Shown here: positions 24,551-37,061 of the stretch, one piece after another
How the letters are laid out: every line of letters starts with the position of its first letter
How positions within the stretch are numbered: position 1 is the first letter of the stretch
From: Phycomyces nitens
Taxonomy: Eukaryota; Mucoromycota; Mucoromycetes; Mucorales; Phycomycetaceae
Reading direction: 5' to 3'
NCBI GenBank assembly: GCA_022702545.1
Contig: JAHRBC010000004.1
Coordinates: 1,550,001 to 1,614,000 of the forward strand
DNA length: 64,000 nt
Made by a program: the position numbers and the translations under genes
The notes under the pieces: generated by a model
Told to the model about the DNA's origin: nothing
What the model saw: only the letters and a program-made list of their open reading frames with translations
Database searches by the model: none

Positions 24551-24916
24551 GGGCGATTTGCATCACAATATATAATAATAATACTAGTATTTAGTTGGTT
24601 ATTCTTAAATTCCATTCATTCATTGTAAATCTTACACATTTTAAAAAATTTTACTCATCATACGAGAAAATAATAATATATAATATAATAATATTTAAAT
24701 TTAAACATGTTCTTTGGTTCTATATCCGTAAAATGCCGGTGTAATAATGTATATAATTCTTTCTTTATTTATTTTGGATAATAAAAGAATATAAAGAATG
24801 CTAGTGAAATGGGAATGAAAAAAAAGAGTGTAGTTTTTTGCTTGCACAATCAAGGAAGCCAAAAGGGAGGATTTTGAGAGGGATATATATGTGTATATGT
24901 AAAAAATAGAGCATGG
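24551..24916. other. Convergent 3' spacer
   Basis: AT-rich 366 bp between two convergent genes; several AATAAA-like signals on both strands, no coding sequence. Confidence 0.5.
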
Positions 24917-26579
24917 TTACTTGGCCAAGCGAATGAGGTCTGCTCTGGTCTCGATAATTGCAGGAGCAGTAATGGTCTTGCCCTCCACGATCTCACGGAG
25001 CCCCTCACCGGAATACGTGACCCAGGAGGAAAGCTCGAACTGGAGTTTGTCAAGATCATCGCTGTGTTCACCAACCACCTTTCCGCCTGCAGCTTCGATG
25101 AAACGCACGTGTTGTGAAACAATGTCGCGTCTAGATGTCTCTGGACAATCGGAACCCGAACCTGGGGCATTCTTCAAGGGCGAAAAGTCGTCTTTGCGGT
25201 CAACCTCGAGAACGGACAAGGAGTGGGCAAAGGGGAATACGTCAAACACAAAGCACTCGAGCTTCATGCCACTGTTTGTCTTTGGGGTGATCTGCTCGCC
25301 GGTCTCGAGATCGACAAACTTGATCTTCTTCTTGGCAATGTGGTACTCTAGCTCGGCAGAGAATGTGGGGACACGCTCCAAAAAGGCAGTCGAGAAAAAG
25401 TGGTTGGCAATGTTGGCAGCTCCAAACTGGAGAGAGCCGTCCTCATGGCGACGCTCACTAAGCTCCTTGGAAATCTCAGAGTACTCTACAACACCATACT
25501 TTCCATTGCGCACACACACCACACCCACAGGCTCTTCGGGATCCTTCTTGCCCACAACCTTTACACCACAATCAGTACCCTTGGAAACACTGTAGCCAAT
25601 GAACACAGGGTCAGCAACACGCGCAAGACAGTTGTCGACGCAGTAGCAGTGGGTATAGAGAATGCCACGCTCCTTGAGGGAAGCAATGACACCCTTGTTC
25701 TGAACAGCTGCATAAATTCCACCATTGCCATCAGGTGCCATGGCAACCTAATCAGAGGTTTAGATACCCAGTCACACTCTTTTATTTGTCTAATAATTTA
25801 CCTTTGCCTTGTCTTCCAAGATGATCTTTCCGTCCATGGTCAAACAGGGAAGGACGCCTAGGTGCAGCCCAAATATTAAGATTTGTTTTTCCCATACCCC
25901 CCCCCCCCCCTGGCTGCATGTTTGCCCCTTGCATGTAAATATCAATCTAAATCTAAATCTTACCCTGTTCAAAGAAGATGACGTTGTGTTCCTTGAGGCC
26001 AAAGAAGCTGTTTTTCTTAAAGAAGTCATAGGTAGGGCCGTGAGTGGGACCAGAAGTCATGATGTACCAGGGAATAATTGGCTCGGCATCGGTTGGCTTC
26101 TTGTACTGGCGAGAAATCTCCTGGAGACGAAGAATACGCTCGGCCTGGAGCTGGAAGAGAGGCTTGTGGGATGGGAGGTTGATATCATAACAACCCTTGG
26201 GAGCTGATGATCCGAGACGAGTGCCTTGACCACCAGCCATCAAAATGACAGCGACCTTTCCCTGGGCAATCTGGGTCAAACCAATGGTCTCCCACTCCTG
26301 GAGCTTCTCTGGGGATGAGTTGAGGACAGACTCGAACACTTGGCCAGAAAGAGGCTCAAGCGACGCGTCTTCATCGGCAGCCTCGGCAGCCTCGATGGCC
26401 TTGTTGTAGATGACATTGAGGCGGTCAACATCAATGGTTGCCAGCTGGCTGATAAGACTGGCCTGGTCTTCTTGAGAGAGTTGGTCGTAAAACGCAAATA
26501 CATGGTCTTGGCCAGCAGCAGCAAAGCGGGCCTTGAGGGTGTCGAATTCGACAGACTGGGCGGTTTCGGTGATGGTCAT
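24917..26579 (-). CDS. UAP1: UDP-N-acetylglucosamine pyrophosphorylase
   Basis: Makes UDP-GlcNAc from GlcNAc-1-phosphate and UTP, the precursor for chitin, N-glycans and GPI anchors, in the cytosol. Exons 26579-25964, 25857-25802, 25747-24917 give 500 residues. The nucleotidyltransferase signature LMAGGQGTRLGSSAPKG is at about 113-129, followed by LPSHKPLFQLQAERI and WYIMTSGPTH; VAMAPDGNGGIY and GYSVSKGTDCGVKVV follow in exon 3. Length is typical for the eukaryotic enzyme. The first intron contains a 14-C run on the plus strand (25897-25910), that is 14 G on the transcribed sense strand. Codon choice is biased to C-ending codons, as expected for a well-expressed gene. Convergent with the arrestin gene. 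Confidence 0.96.
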
Positions 26580-27424
26580 TTTTGAGTGATATAGATAGAT
26601 AGAGAGAGAGAGAGGTTCAGGAGAGGATCGAGCAAAGAAGCAAAACAAATGTTTTATATAAAATAGAAAGAGAACAAAAAAAAGGGGGGGGAGGGGATGA
26701 GAGAGGATGAGATGGGATGGGAACCGCCACTTTTTGGAAGCCCCATGCGATCAACACCCCTTTATGGCCTCACAAAGGCCTTCCACGGAACGGAGTCTGT
26801 AGTTTGCTGCATTTGGATCTATTTTTATGTTCTGACACTGAACTTTGCAAAAGAATCCATTTCTGGCTTTATTTGTCCAAGATGCCTCGAGCCTTTTAGG
26901 GTCAGAGATTGTATGTGCGTGTATATAAATTTATAATATCATTTGAGTTATTTTTGGCAGTGACCAAGGCCTAGCCGAGTATGATTATTTTAGATGGGTT
27001 TATATAAATTTATTTTTATTAAATATAAATATAAATATAAATATAAATGATGATGATGATGATGATGAATATATAAAATAGGTGAATACAGTCTAGATTC
27101 TATTATATATATATATTATATATAGGCTGCATGGCATTGCAGGCCTTGGGGTTTCTCTTTCTTTATGCCTGCAAAAATAAGAAAATAAAAAAGCGTACAC
27201 AATCAAAGAGAGTAGTAGTAAAATATAATAATATATATATATAATAGAATAGAATAATAAAAATATAACCAGATTCAATTGCTTGTACATGATATTTTTC
27301 TTTGGTTTCTTTAAAAATAAACACACACACACACATTCTTTTGTGTGTGTGTGTGTGTGTTTGTATGTGTATATGTTGATAGATATATAAGTATAAATAT
27401 ACATATACATACTGTAAATAAATA

Positions 27425-27456
<32 letters not shown>

Positions 27457-27565
27457 ATATATGTGTGTGTGTATATGTGTGTATGTGTGTATGTGTATGT
27501 GTGTGTGTCTATATATACATACATACGTACATACATACAAATATATATTATAAATATAAAAAGAA
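26580..27565. repeat. Microsatellite-rich intergenic region
   Basis: Contains (AAATAT)n and (GAT)n at about 27015-27068, (CA)n then (TG)n at 27318-27362, (TA)n and (TG/TATG)n at 27426-27520. The long frames predicted here are translations of these repeats. The left part presumably carries the UAP1 promoter and an A/G-rich leader (26580-26710). Confidence 0.7.
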
Positions 27566-30500
27566 TTAAGAGAGTACTAGGCTAGGAAACAAGTGGGTAA
27601 AGCGGTGCAGCTTGAGATGTGGCGATGTCCAAGTATCCCAGTCGGATGCATTCTGTCGGTCTCCAAACACATTCAAGGCACGGACTCGGATGCGATAGAC
27701 GCCCGGCTCAATCAACTGAGGCTGCACACTGGGATCATTGTGCCCGCTAATCGTGGCGTCGGCCTTTGGCAGATACACACCGTTCCATTGCCAACTGTGG
27801 TAGGCTGTCGAACTCTCGGTGAGCTGCAGAGTGTTGCGCTGCAGCCACACACGCGTGTTTACTCCACTGTAGCCACTCTCCATCGGAATGTCTCCAATCA
27901 CCTTGTCGTCCTTGACCACCTGGAGCTGTACAATTGCCGTGCCAGTCAATAGTCGAACAAGCACAAAAGGCAGGTTGGTGCTTCCAGGAGTGACATCATA
28001 GTGTCCCAGTGAGTGTCTTTGGAGAATAGTGCCATTGGGATTACCAATGCTTGGAAAGGGAAAGGGCTGAGAGTGCTCGGTGCGCTGCAGAATCGGCAAG
28101 GTTCCCATGTTGCCTACCATGCCAATATAAGGAACAGTGGCCTTGAGGTTGTTGCAATCTATTTTGAAGAAACCGCCATAGATAACGTGTGATTTGGGAT
28201 TAAAGATGTTTGGTGGAGTGAGGGATATCTTGACCGTCTTTGATGAGTGGGGAGGGATGGTCACAGTCGATTGGTCAAATGCAACTGTGGCTACAGAGTT
28301 GGCAGACACCGACAGTCCAACTGGCTCGGTGGGGACGTAGTTGGTTGGGTCTGTGAGATCGTATCCAGTGGCGGTGAGCGAAGGCATATGGCTCAGTTTG
28401 GCTTTCAAGGGAGTGTTTTGGTGGTTGTGGATAGTGAGGATTTGATGGTCATTAAAGTGTTGGGTGTCATTGAAGCTGAATTTGGCGGGAGACACGTGGA
28501 AGGCACGGTAGCCCTCGATAGCCTGAACCACATTTACCAATCCTGCACCCTGGCGGATAGGAGAATCTTCATACTGGGCCAGGTTGGCAATAGGGGGTTG
28601 GGCTGTGAGGCAAGAAAAGACATTAATAATTTTATTGCACAATCAAAACGATTGACTTACTTGGATTTGCAAAGTTCATTAGCAGCGTCTTGGCCTCTCC
28701 TGGAGTTGGCTTTTTCTCTAGGCCATTCAGCAATAATGCAACCGAGCCAGCAACAAAGGGGGCTGACATTGAGGTACCAGACATAAATCCATAGCCATTC
28801 TTATAGGCTGGCATTGTCGAAAACACATTTCCACCAACCGCCGTCAGTTCTGGCTTGAGCTGGAGTTCATTGGTTGGGCCGAGGGAAGAAAAGGACGCGA
28901 TCTGGTCAACGCTCGAGCTGTCTGCGGGTAGGGCGACCATTAGCTTGGTGAACTGGGCATGGGAACGGTGGAAGAAGTTGGAGTCGTGAATGGCATCAAA
29001 CACCTGTTTTCCATCGCCAAGATTGATAAATGCGACAGGTAGTGTGGCCCCCTTGAGAACTTCAAAGTTGGTTGTGCCTGTTGAGCCAGTGTAGAACAAT
29101 ACGACCTGGGCACCTGCATGTTGTGCATTGCTCACTTTGAGGAGCGAGCTGCAGCCACCCTGGCGAATCAATACAATCCCACCATGAATGTGGCGAGGAA
29201 GATCTTTGCGACGGCAGGCATCAAAGGTTGGGTTGAATTTATTGTTGGCGGCAACGATTCTAAAGGTCTGGTTGAATGAAATGGGCTGATTGACAAAGGT
29301 GCGGTAGGCTTTAAAAAAAATGAAAAAGGTCTTTAAGTATTTTCCTGGTTTAAAGCATATAGATATACTTACGAATAGATATTTCGGATTTAGGGCCCTT
29401 TACATTGATAATAAACGCAGGCGAATGGTTGTTGGATGTCGAGGCTACCGAGATGACATTGCGCCCAGTGGCTGGTGCTGCTGTCAAGAAAATCCCACTG
29501 GTGCCGATATTTCCACTAGCAGCAACGACTAATAAAGATTGGCTTGTAAATAAGGCAGAAGAAGAAAAAATATATATGTGATGGTCAGACTTACCATGTA
29601 CACCTAGATCTACTAAACGATCGGCTACTACAGAAAGTGCATCTTCTTCCCAGCCACCATTGTCGCCCAGAGAGATATTGATGATGTCCATACCGGCCTA
29701 GAGACGATTTATTAGTAATCTTGGTCTAATTTATTTTTATTTTTTATTGTATCTTACATTGTATGCCATTTCCATTGCTTTAATAAGAATATCGTTCGAT
29801 ACACCACCATAATTGCAGCCAAAAACCCTATTAATAATAATGTGTTTAAGGAGATGTTGAGTATCAGACCAAGAAATATTGTATGTGCAACGGATGGCAT
29901 CACTTTCTTTATTCCTTACCTCCACATGCCCAGTGTGGCTCCTGGTGCAACACCTGTCCAGTTCTGTAGGATTATGAAAAAAAAGGTTAGAGAACAATAA
30001 GAAAGTGCTTGTCAATAATCATATAATAACTTGCATATTCTCTATCATTCGCAGCAATGATGCCTAGATGCAATCTTTTTGTTAGTACGAGATTATCTTG
30101 AACGTCCATTCTCTTACCTGATACAAAGGTGCCGTGTCCAGTAGCAGAGGCTGCATTATAACATTAGAATCATTAGAATCATTAGAATCATTAATCCCCC
30201 CCACCACCAAATGGATTTGTCTTACTGGAATTTGAGCCACATTTGTCGATGGGATCATGGCCTTCCTTGATCGATTCAGGACGGCCATTATAGTCATCAC
30301 CGACTAGATCATAGCCATAGGCGACCTTGCATCCCTTGCCAAAGCAACCACCCAATGCAGGATGTGTATAATCAATACCTGATTATATAAGAAGAAGAAA
30401 AAATAAAAATAAAGGGTAAGTCAAGGGGAAAACAGACTCTGGAGATGTCAGAGTGATTCTTTATTTTTTGGCTTACCCGAATCAATCACACCAATCTTGA

Positions 30501-30938
30501 CTCCAGTTCCATTCTGGCCTAGATGTCTATAGGCATTGTTGGCCATTGTCAGAGTAGCAGGAGCATCCTATTGTATAGTGTCAATAATAATAATAATAAA
30601 ACATATTATAATATTTTTATCTGTCCAGTGGCGCATCTGTTTACCTTGTCAAATGTCTGGAGCAGCGGGTAATCATTACTACTGGTTGGGCGTGTTTTGT
30701 GTGTGATGGGCCAGACGTTTTTGATGTCTGGGTGTACGAGGGCGTCTGAGGCTTCATCAGACGACCCAAACTGGACAGACACACCTCGAAGGAGATCTGA
30801 GTCGTAAATGTATCGAGTGTTGTATTGATGGCTAAAGTGGTTAATGGCATCTTTTGAGGATAGCTCGACTACAAATGCATTTTGAGATATGGCTGGTGAT
30901 ATGTAGAGAGCGACCAGCAATACTAAATAGTGGAGCAT
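27566..30938 (-). CDS. Large secreted subtilase with PA domain
   Basis: S8 serine endopeptidase of 885 residues. Exons 30938-30645, 30567-30477, 30378-30226, 30150-30118, 30063-30035, 29963-29920, 29827-29758, 29697-29595, 29528-29373, 29308-28661, 28602-27566. Residues 1-19 are a signal peptide, then an I9-type propeptide. Catalytic residues are all present: Asp in GVIDSGIDYTHP, His in TGHGTFVSG, oxyanion Asn in VVAASGNIG, Ser in MSGTSMSAPFVAG. Between the Asn and Ser blocks sits a protease-associated insert (GGIVLIRQGGCSSLLKV, VLFYTG), and after the catalytic domain a C-terminal region of about 330 residues with Fn3/C5a-peptidase-like beta sandwiches. This is the Vpr/minor extracellular protease architecture. 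The intron after 30035 has a GC donor (GCAAGT). A GAA microsatellite lies just upstream of the start. Confidence 0.93.
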
Positions 30939-31470
30939 TGCAGACCACAAGAGATTGGAAAAGGAGAAGAAGAAGAAGAAGAAGAAGAAGAAGAAGAAGA
31001 AGAAGAAGAGTTGAAAAGGGGAAAGTAGGGCTAGTAATAGATGAAGTTGGACTGCCAAAAAATAACACAGAAAAAAAAAAGGAGCGACTAAAAGGAATGA
31101 ATTGGGAAATGGATATATTTATATCTATCATTTATATCTGTCAATAAATGTGTAGCTGTAATACAGAACATACAGATAAGTCCAGGTTTGGGGATCGTCT
31201 AATCTGAATACACTTCTTTTATTTCTACTTCTTGCTTAGCTTGCAAGTTGATTTCACTCCCAGTTGAGAAACCAAGCTTCTTTCTATTATGTCTCCTATT
31301 TATGAGGAGAATAATTATAAATATAAATATATAAAATACCCACGAGGGCAAAGAAAGATGATGAATTAAATATGTATATATATATATGTATGTATGTATA
31401 ATATATATTATATATAAAATATTAAAAAAAAGGCAACGTATCACAGATTCATTTGAAGGGTGGGACAGCA
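30939..31470. other. Spacer with (GAA)n microsatellite
   Basis: (GAA)n at about 30964-31010 lies 26 bp upstream of the subtilase start codon, so it is in its leader or promoter. Further AT-rich and (TATG)n sequence at 31370-31425 precedes the 3' end of the next minus-strand gene. No coding exon. Confidence 0.6.
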
Positions 31471-34400
31471 TTACGGATGGAGCTTTTTCTCTTCGGGTGT
31501 TGCCTTGCCTGCAAGGATAACCTTTTCAATAGCATCACAGTAATTCTGGTACTTGATGATCTCATGAAGTAAATAATGTGACTTGTTTTCCCAGTTGGCC
31601 ATGGCCTGTATGCCCTGAGCCTTTAAGAACTAGAGAACCTGGTTAATGTCTTGAAGGAGATTCCCCAAAAAGAGAAAAAAGAAAAAAAAAGAAAAAAAAG
31701 CAAGGAGAAAGGGGAATGGATAATTGATGGTTTTCCTACCCGGAGCTCCATTTTGAGCTTTATGTCCCGATGCCTATCCAACTCCTCGTTGAGTTCCCTG
31801 ACGTGCCGGTGCAGAGCTTCCAACTGAGCCTGTTCGTCCATTGTGCTTGAGGCTGACGGAGGCACTGGAGGTTGCCACTCATGAACAGTCGTGTCTCTGG
31901 ACTGTACAAGGTAGTAAGGATCCCCCGTAGCGTCCAGACCAATGCCTTCCAGACACTCTCCCCAGCCGTATTCCATGTTGCTGACCCCCCCTGTGAGTGG
32001 TTCCCTGCTCTCTCGGGCAGCCCAATAGTTGCACGTCTCAACCCATTCAAGAACCTCCGAGGCAGATCCCACCTGAAACAGATAGACTCCACCACTGGGC
32101 TGCTGGAGTGCAAATGCATGCGGTCTCTGGCGACTGTAGCCAGAGGGAAGAGGATTGGACAGCGTGTGTTTCAAATCAATCTCTCCCATCCTCTGCATCT
32201 CATTAGACTTGTTTCAATTTGATTATTTATTTCTTCCTTACCTGCCAGCCTTCACGGTCTATATCTTGGCAGTGTGACAAGGCGTCGGAAATGTTTGGCC
32301 GACTAGCCATCATTGTACTTCGTATAATACTCTTGCGTGGGTCCTGTCCGGCATTATCACTCTTGTACATCCTTATCTCGCCTCTCTCGATAACCATGAA
32401 GCAATCCCTCCACTCTCTGTGCCGGGCTTTTTGGTTGGCCTTTTCCAACAGGTGCTTGCGGACCAACAGACCGTCTTTGTAATAGGGCACTCCGGCCCCA
32501 TAAAAGGTTGGTAGTTCAGGAGGAGACTTTTATAAAATAATAATAATAATGTGTGTGAGCACAAAGAATCCAATGTTTTCATGTCTAATTTACCCCTAGA
32601 CGAGGACTGACGGGAAGACCAGGCGAATACATGGCATCAAACTATCATGGAGTTGTTAGGATCGATCATTGGTAAGGATTTCAACCAACTTGCCTCTGCC
32701 AAATCGTTTACAAAGATGCTCTCTCGTGCTGCCTTCCACATTATTGTCCCGACACTGCGTTTGAATGCACCGACGCGACTGCCGGTGACCTGGAGACTGC
32801 GACGCCGGGCATGCTGGTGGGAAGCCTCGTGTTTGGGTGCCGGATGAAGCACTTGGCGTGCTCTTATCGAGGCGTACATGAGCTAGCAAAATATTGTAGA
32901 TCATTATACATACACACAATCTATTGTTTTCTGCCTACCTTCAAGACCGTTTCAATCTCAACCTGCCATGCCTTACTATAACGTGTCGTGGGTCTGATGG
33001 GATCCGCACTAGCCGCACTTGGAGTGCGCCTCATGTATTCTGTATCTTGAGAGCCACAGTCGCCCTGGGACAGAATTGCACTCATGGTATTGCGCACAAA
33101 TGCTGACCGGGACATCTTTTTGTAGTCGCCTTGAGCAACATGAAGATCTGTATTGAGCATCATTGCGGAGTAGATGATGGCATGTATGACATCTTTAATA
33201 AAGCAGTCAACAGTCAGTATTCAGTATCCAGGTCTCTAGACTGCTTTGTTTACCTGAGCTGCCAAACACACACGACGGATTACAGCCAAAGTATCTCTGG
33301 GCAAACACCTCTAGAATCCTATCAATCTGCTGGGCCTCTGCCTTTAGGTGGAGCTTGCCACACAGCGTCCTAATCCAAAGTTATTATTATTAATTAAATG
33401 AAACCATCTAAATATTGGCTTGCCTAAATCCATCCTCTAGCTTCATCTGGCTAAAGTCAAAGTGGGACATGTAATATTTCAATATCTCTGTGCTCAATGG
33501 TTTCCTAGACAACAAAAAAGAATTAGTCGTCAGGACAATGGTTTTATTAACACATGCAAACTTACCCATTTCCCATCCATTCGGCTACGTGCTCAAGGTC
33601 CCCATACACCGTCTCGTCTTCTTCCCAGATACGTCTTGCATAGTCTGCCGGGCCATCCTCCTCATCGTCATTTATATCCAATTGTTCGTATTCCTTTCGC
33701 TGCTGATCAACAGGTGTATGTAACATTGAGCTTGCCTCACTGATATCCGTGCACGCAATGCTCTCTGGGCCACGGATGGACCAGCTGCTGGTAGTTATGC
33801 TATGGCCCTCTGTGTACTCTGTGCTGATGCTCGTCTGGCCATCATCATCCTGCACAAGCACCTCTTGGGGATCCTCAAGTGGCAGAGTACTCATCACCAG
33901 CCCTCCAGCAGACCCATAGTGCCCCCCACTCAAGCGCTTCGACAGCCTGTCTCCTGCAATCACACTGCTGGTTTGGGGATCAATCAAAACAGACATATGC
34001 AGGAGATCGTCTTCCAAGTCTTCATCATATTCCTCATCATCTTCTTCTTCTTCATTATCATTATCATTATCATCATTATCATCTTCATCCTCTTTAAGGT
34101 TGCCATCATCGTCGCTTTCGTTTTCTTCCTTGATGGTCTGAGTGGATCCTGCCAGACATGGATCTGATTTTGATTGGTCGGTCTTGTCAACTCGCAGGCA
34201 CCGGGGAACATCAGAGCTCTTTGACCGTTTCTTCTTTGGTTCAGGAGATCGACAGATGGTTGGATCAAGGGTGCGCATGGGAATCACCAAGCAGCTCTTG
34301 GGCCTAGACTGAGTATCAAACGACATGGAGCGCCGCATGGATGTACTATAATGCCCCTTTCCTTTTTCCTGGCTTGATTTGGTGGCCTTTAGTGATCGTG

Positions 34401-35248
34401 AGGTCTGGGGTAAGGGTGGGATCTGGGATGGACTGAGGTGGACGGATGGCGAGAGAGAAGAGCGGGTGCGATGGTATTTGGCTAGTATTTCAACATAGAT
34501 TGTAAAGTGTATCGATTGACAGCTCTCTCTTCTTACCTCCAGAAATGTCAGATCGAGTGGTTCCAAAGCTGGCTGAACGTCGTTCGTGTGGATAGCCTGT
34601 ATCTTGGTCATCTTCATTGTCGTCGTAGTCGTCGCCGTCGCCGTCCTCTTTGTCGATCGATGGTTCGGGATCATGGTGGGACTATTGAGCAGGTTTTAGG
34701 ATCCCAGCAGTCAATCGCATGCTTACCTTGCCCAGCATCTTGAACAGTCTGTCCAGAGTGCGATTGGTCTTCTATATGCCAGCAATTTAAATATACATAT
34801 ATGTCTATATTGATCCATGGGTTACCTTTTTACGAGTGCCTTTTTTTGTGTGTGGACTGACAGGAATATTAGGATCAGAGTGTGCCCGATCAGGCACAAC
34901 TAGACTGGCAGGCACACCAGTCCGTTTCTTTTGTCGTTGGGAAAGCGAAGGTGAGGATGGGTTGGGAGCAATGGTCATCACAGACACAGACGGTCCAAGG
35001 CCTTCATGGCGCTGTTTCTGGATCAGTTTTGATAAAAAATGGGTCTTTTTGTCTTCGTCATGGTGTGAGCCTGAACGCGGTCTGGTTCCGGTGGTGTTGT
35101 CTCTGTTGTCTGGCCGAGGTCCCTGCTTGGTGGTTTTGTGGGTGCTAGGGTGCCGATTGATTGAGGTGTGAATGGTGGTTGTGCAGATGTCAGGTATGGA
35201 TGCTAATGACTGGTCTTTCATTGTGAATGTGGAGGAGGATAAAGGCAT
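31471..35248 (-). CDS. EFA6/PSD-type Arf exchange factor (Sec7-PH)
   Basis: Predicted GDP/GTP exchange factor for Arf-type GTPases at the plasma membrane or endosomes. Twelve exons, 1,039 residues: 35248-34826, 34771-34727, 34681-34537, 34481-33566, 33504-33424, 33369-33254, 33192-32939, 32882-32694, 32641-32594, 32526-32242, 32198-31740, 31629-31471. Residues 1-470 are disordered, with Ser/Pro-rich, basic and very acidic tracts. The Sec7 domain (about 475-660) has HLKAEAQQIDRILEVFAQRY, carrying the glutamic finger at the AEAQ position, and MMLNTDLHVAQGDYKKMS. A PH domain follows (about 740-890: GLLVRKHLLEKA, WRDCFMVIERGEIRMYK, PLPSGYSRQRPHAFAL), then a short coiled coil. Sec7-PH-coil is the EFA6 order; yeast Yel1 is a related fungal form. 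Two introns use GC donors (at 33423 and 32693). No stretch of key residues is missing. Confidence 0.88.
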
Positions 35249-36577
35249 GAGGGAGGAGCAAGAAGAACAATTGAAAGAGAACAGGTTGTGATATGTGGGT
35301 GGATAGATGTTTATTTTATTTTATTTTTGTAGTGCCAAAATAAATAGGAAATCAATTTTTTATATATATATTTATATATATATCATATATATATATTAAT
35401 AAAAGAAAATATTTATAAATTGTATATTTATATTTGTATAAATACAATAATATAGGGGAAAATTGGGCAGTTGCATCCTCACGCTGGATCGACATTGCTA
35501 GTCTATATAACAGTTATCGACATTAAAATAGAAAGTGGTGGTGGTGGTGGTGATAATGGTAAAAGGCAGTGGTGGTAAAAGGCAGTGGCTGAATACACGA
35601 TATCCAATTATTTACTTTTGAGATTTATTACTATTATTATTATTATTACTATTACTATTAATTCATTAAATGGCATTGATGCTCCAATATCGATCTCAAA
35701 GACAAAGAGAGGGAAAAAAAATTAAAGGCAAAAAGGCAAACAAAAAAAGGATAATGAAATCTGCTATGCTGTGTATTCGAGTGCTTATGTACCTCTCCTC
35801 AAGTATTGTTTTGGCTTCAATTGTAATCCATCATAATTAGTGAATTCAATGCCAATGACACTCCTCCAATCACTCTTTCATGTTGGCTGACATGGCCAGG
35901 CTGCCATTTATATCAGCAAGAGAATACTAGACTCCCTAGGTATCTTGTGTGCCATATTGATCTCTTGTCTGTCCTCTCCTGTAGACCCAGAATTAAGCAC
36001 ACAATAATACACTAGACCCCTTTGTGGACTCTCCTTTTTTTATTATCAAATGCAACCAACCTTGGCCAATGGAACCCACAGATTGTAAAAGGGTAAATGT
36101 GATTATGTAGGGTCTTTATGTATTTTGGCTTTGCTACAAGGGTCTAATGATCTTGTCCAAGACACGCAGTGCTTTGAAAAATAAATAAAGACTCCAATGT
36201 AAGCCCTATTCTGCCAATATCCCAGGTAAAACCAGATGCTCAACAACAAGTATTAATATAAAGCATTTTAGTCCCTTGTCATTTTGTCTTGTCATGTTAG
36301 TATCTGGCCATTTATTATAAACCTGCTCCCTAGATAATAAAATAAAATAAAGTAAAATAAACTATACTGACAATAATCATCAATTGGACAATAGAAACCT
36401 TCTCTAGCCCTTTTTTCTCTCTCTCTTTCTCTCTATTGTTCTCTATACCGGATAACATTGTATCTTATGCAAACCGCACGGTTTATCAAATTACCCAATC
36501 ATTGACAAGGGTTTGTTTGTGACTGCTCATCAACACATTTAATTCACGGCTTCACAATATTTGGCAACCTTGTGAAT
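35249..36577. other. Divergent intergenic region, no gene seen
   Basis: 1.3 kb between divergent genes. Holds (TA)n at about 35358-35400, (GGT)n at 35539-35553 and (ATT/ACT)n at 35625-35665; otherwise unstructured AT-rich sequence with frequent stops in all frames. Confidence 0.5.
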
Positions 36578-36850
36578 ATGCTGCGAATCCTGAGAAGATA
36601 CTCGTCCCTAAACCGCCCCAGCCCTGTGCCGATTGGCAACAAGAAGCAGCAGCAGGAAATGCTGGACCTGATTCGCAAAAAGCAACAAAGAGATTCTACA
36701 GCCACGGGTGAATTGCATGACGATGCACGTACATTGAAGCCTGAATTCAAAGGAGATGTCAATCCAAACACAGGCGAGGTCAATGGTCCCAAGAATGAGC
36801 CTCTGAAGCACGGCGACTGGAGTTTTGGTGGGCGTGTTACTGACTTTTAG
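36578..36850 (+). CDS. SDHAF4: Succinate dehydrogenase assembly factor 4 (DUF1674)
   Basis: Small mitochondrial protein that binds the flavinated SDH catalytic subunit and helps it join SDH2, limiting auto-oxidation. Single exon of 90 residues. The first ATG at 36578 opens a basic presequence (MLRILRRYSSLNR) typical of matrix import. The C-terminal third has the family signature FKGDVNPNTGEVNGPK followed by GDWSFGGRVTDF, nearly identical to the consensus of this family (yeast Sdh8). Length matches. Convergent with the SPO7 gene, 211 bp apart. Confidence 0.95.
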   Translation: MLRILRRYSSLNRPSPVPIGNKKQQQEMLDLIRKKQQRDSTATGELHDDARTLKPEFKGDVNPNTGEVNGPKNEPLKHGDWSFGGRVTDF

Positions 36851-37061
36851 AGATTCTTATTAAATATATTTAATTTACGGGGCCCATTTGTTTATTACAA
36901 ATATGATATATATATATATATATATATTATGTGTATACATATATAAAAATGCAGCTCTTTTTGACATCAGATGTTTTTTAAAAATCTTTAATAGAATGAT
37001 GGTTATAAATATCTCTCGTGTATTTGAAAGGGTAGTAAGAATATTTAGCTAGACCTTACAT

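Noticed and set aside
27093..27540. Long Tyr/Ile/Thr/His-rich frames on the minus strand
   Set aside because: Pure translation of (TG)n and (TA)n microsatellites.
30939..31058. N-terminal extension of the PA subtilase frame with a poly-Phe run
   Set aside because: It is the GAA microsatellite read backwards; the signal peptide begins at the Met at 30938.
33984..34268. Met/Lys-rich minus-strand frames and their plus-strand His/Ile counterparts in the acidic part of the EFA6-like gene
   Set aside because: Shadows of the (GAT/GAA)-rich coding exon 33566-34481.
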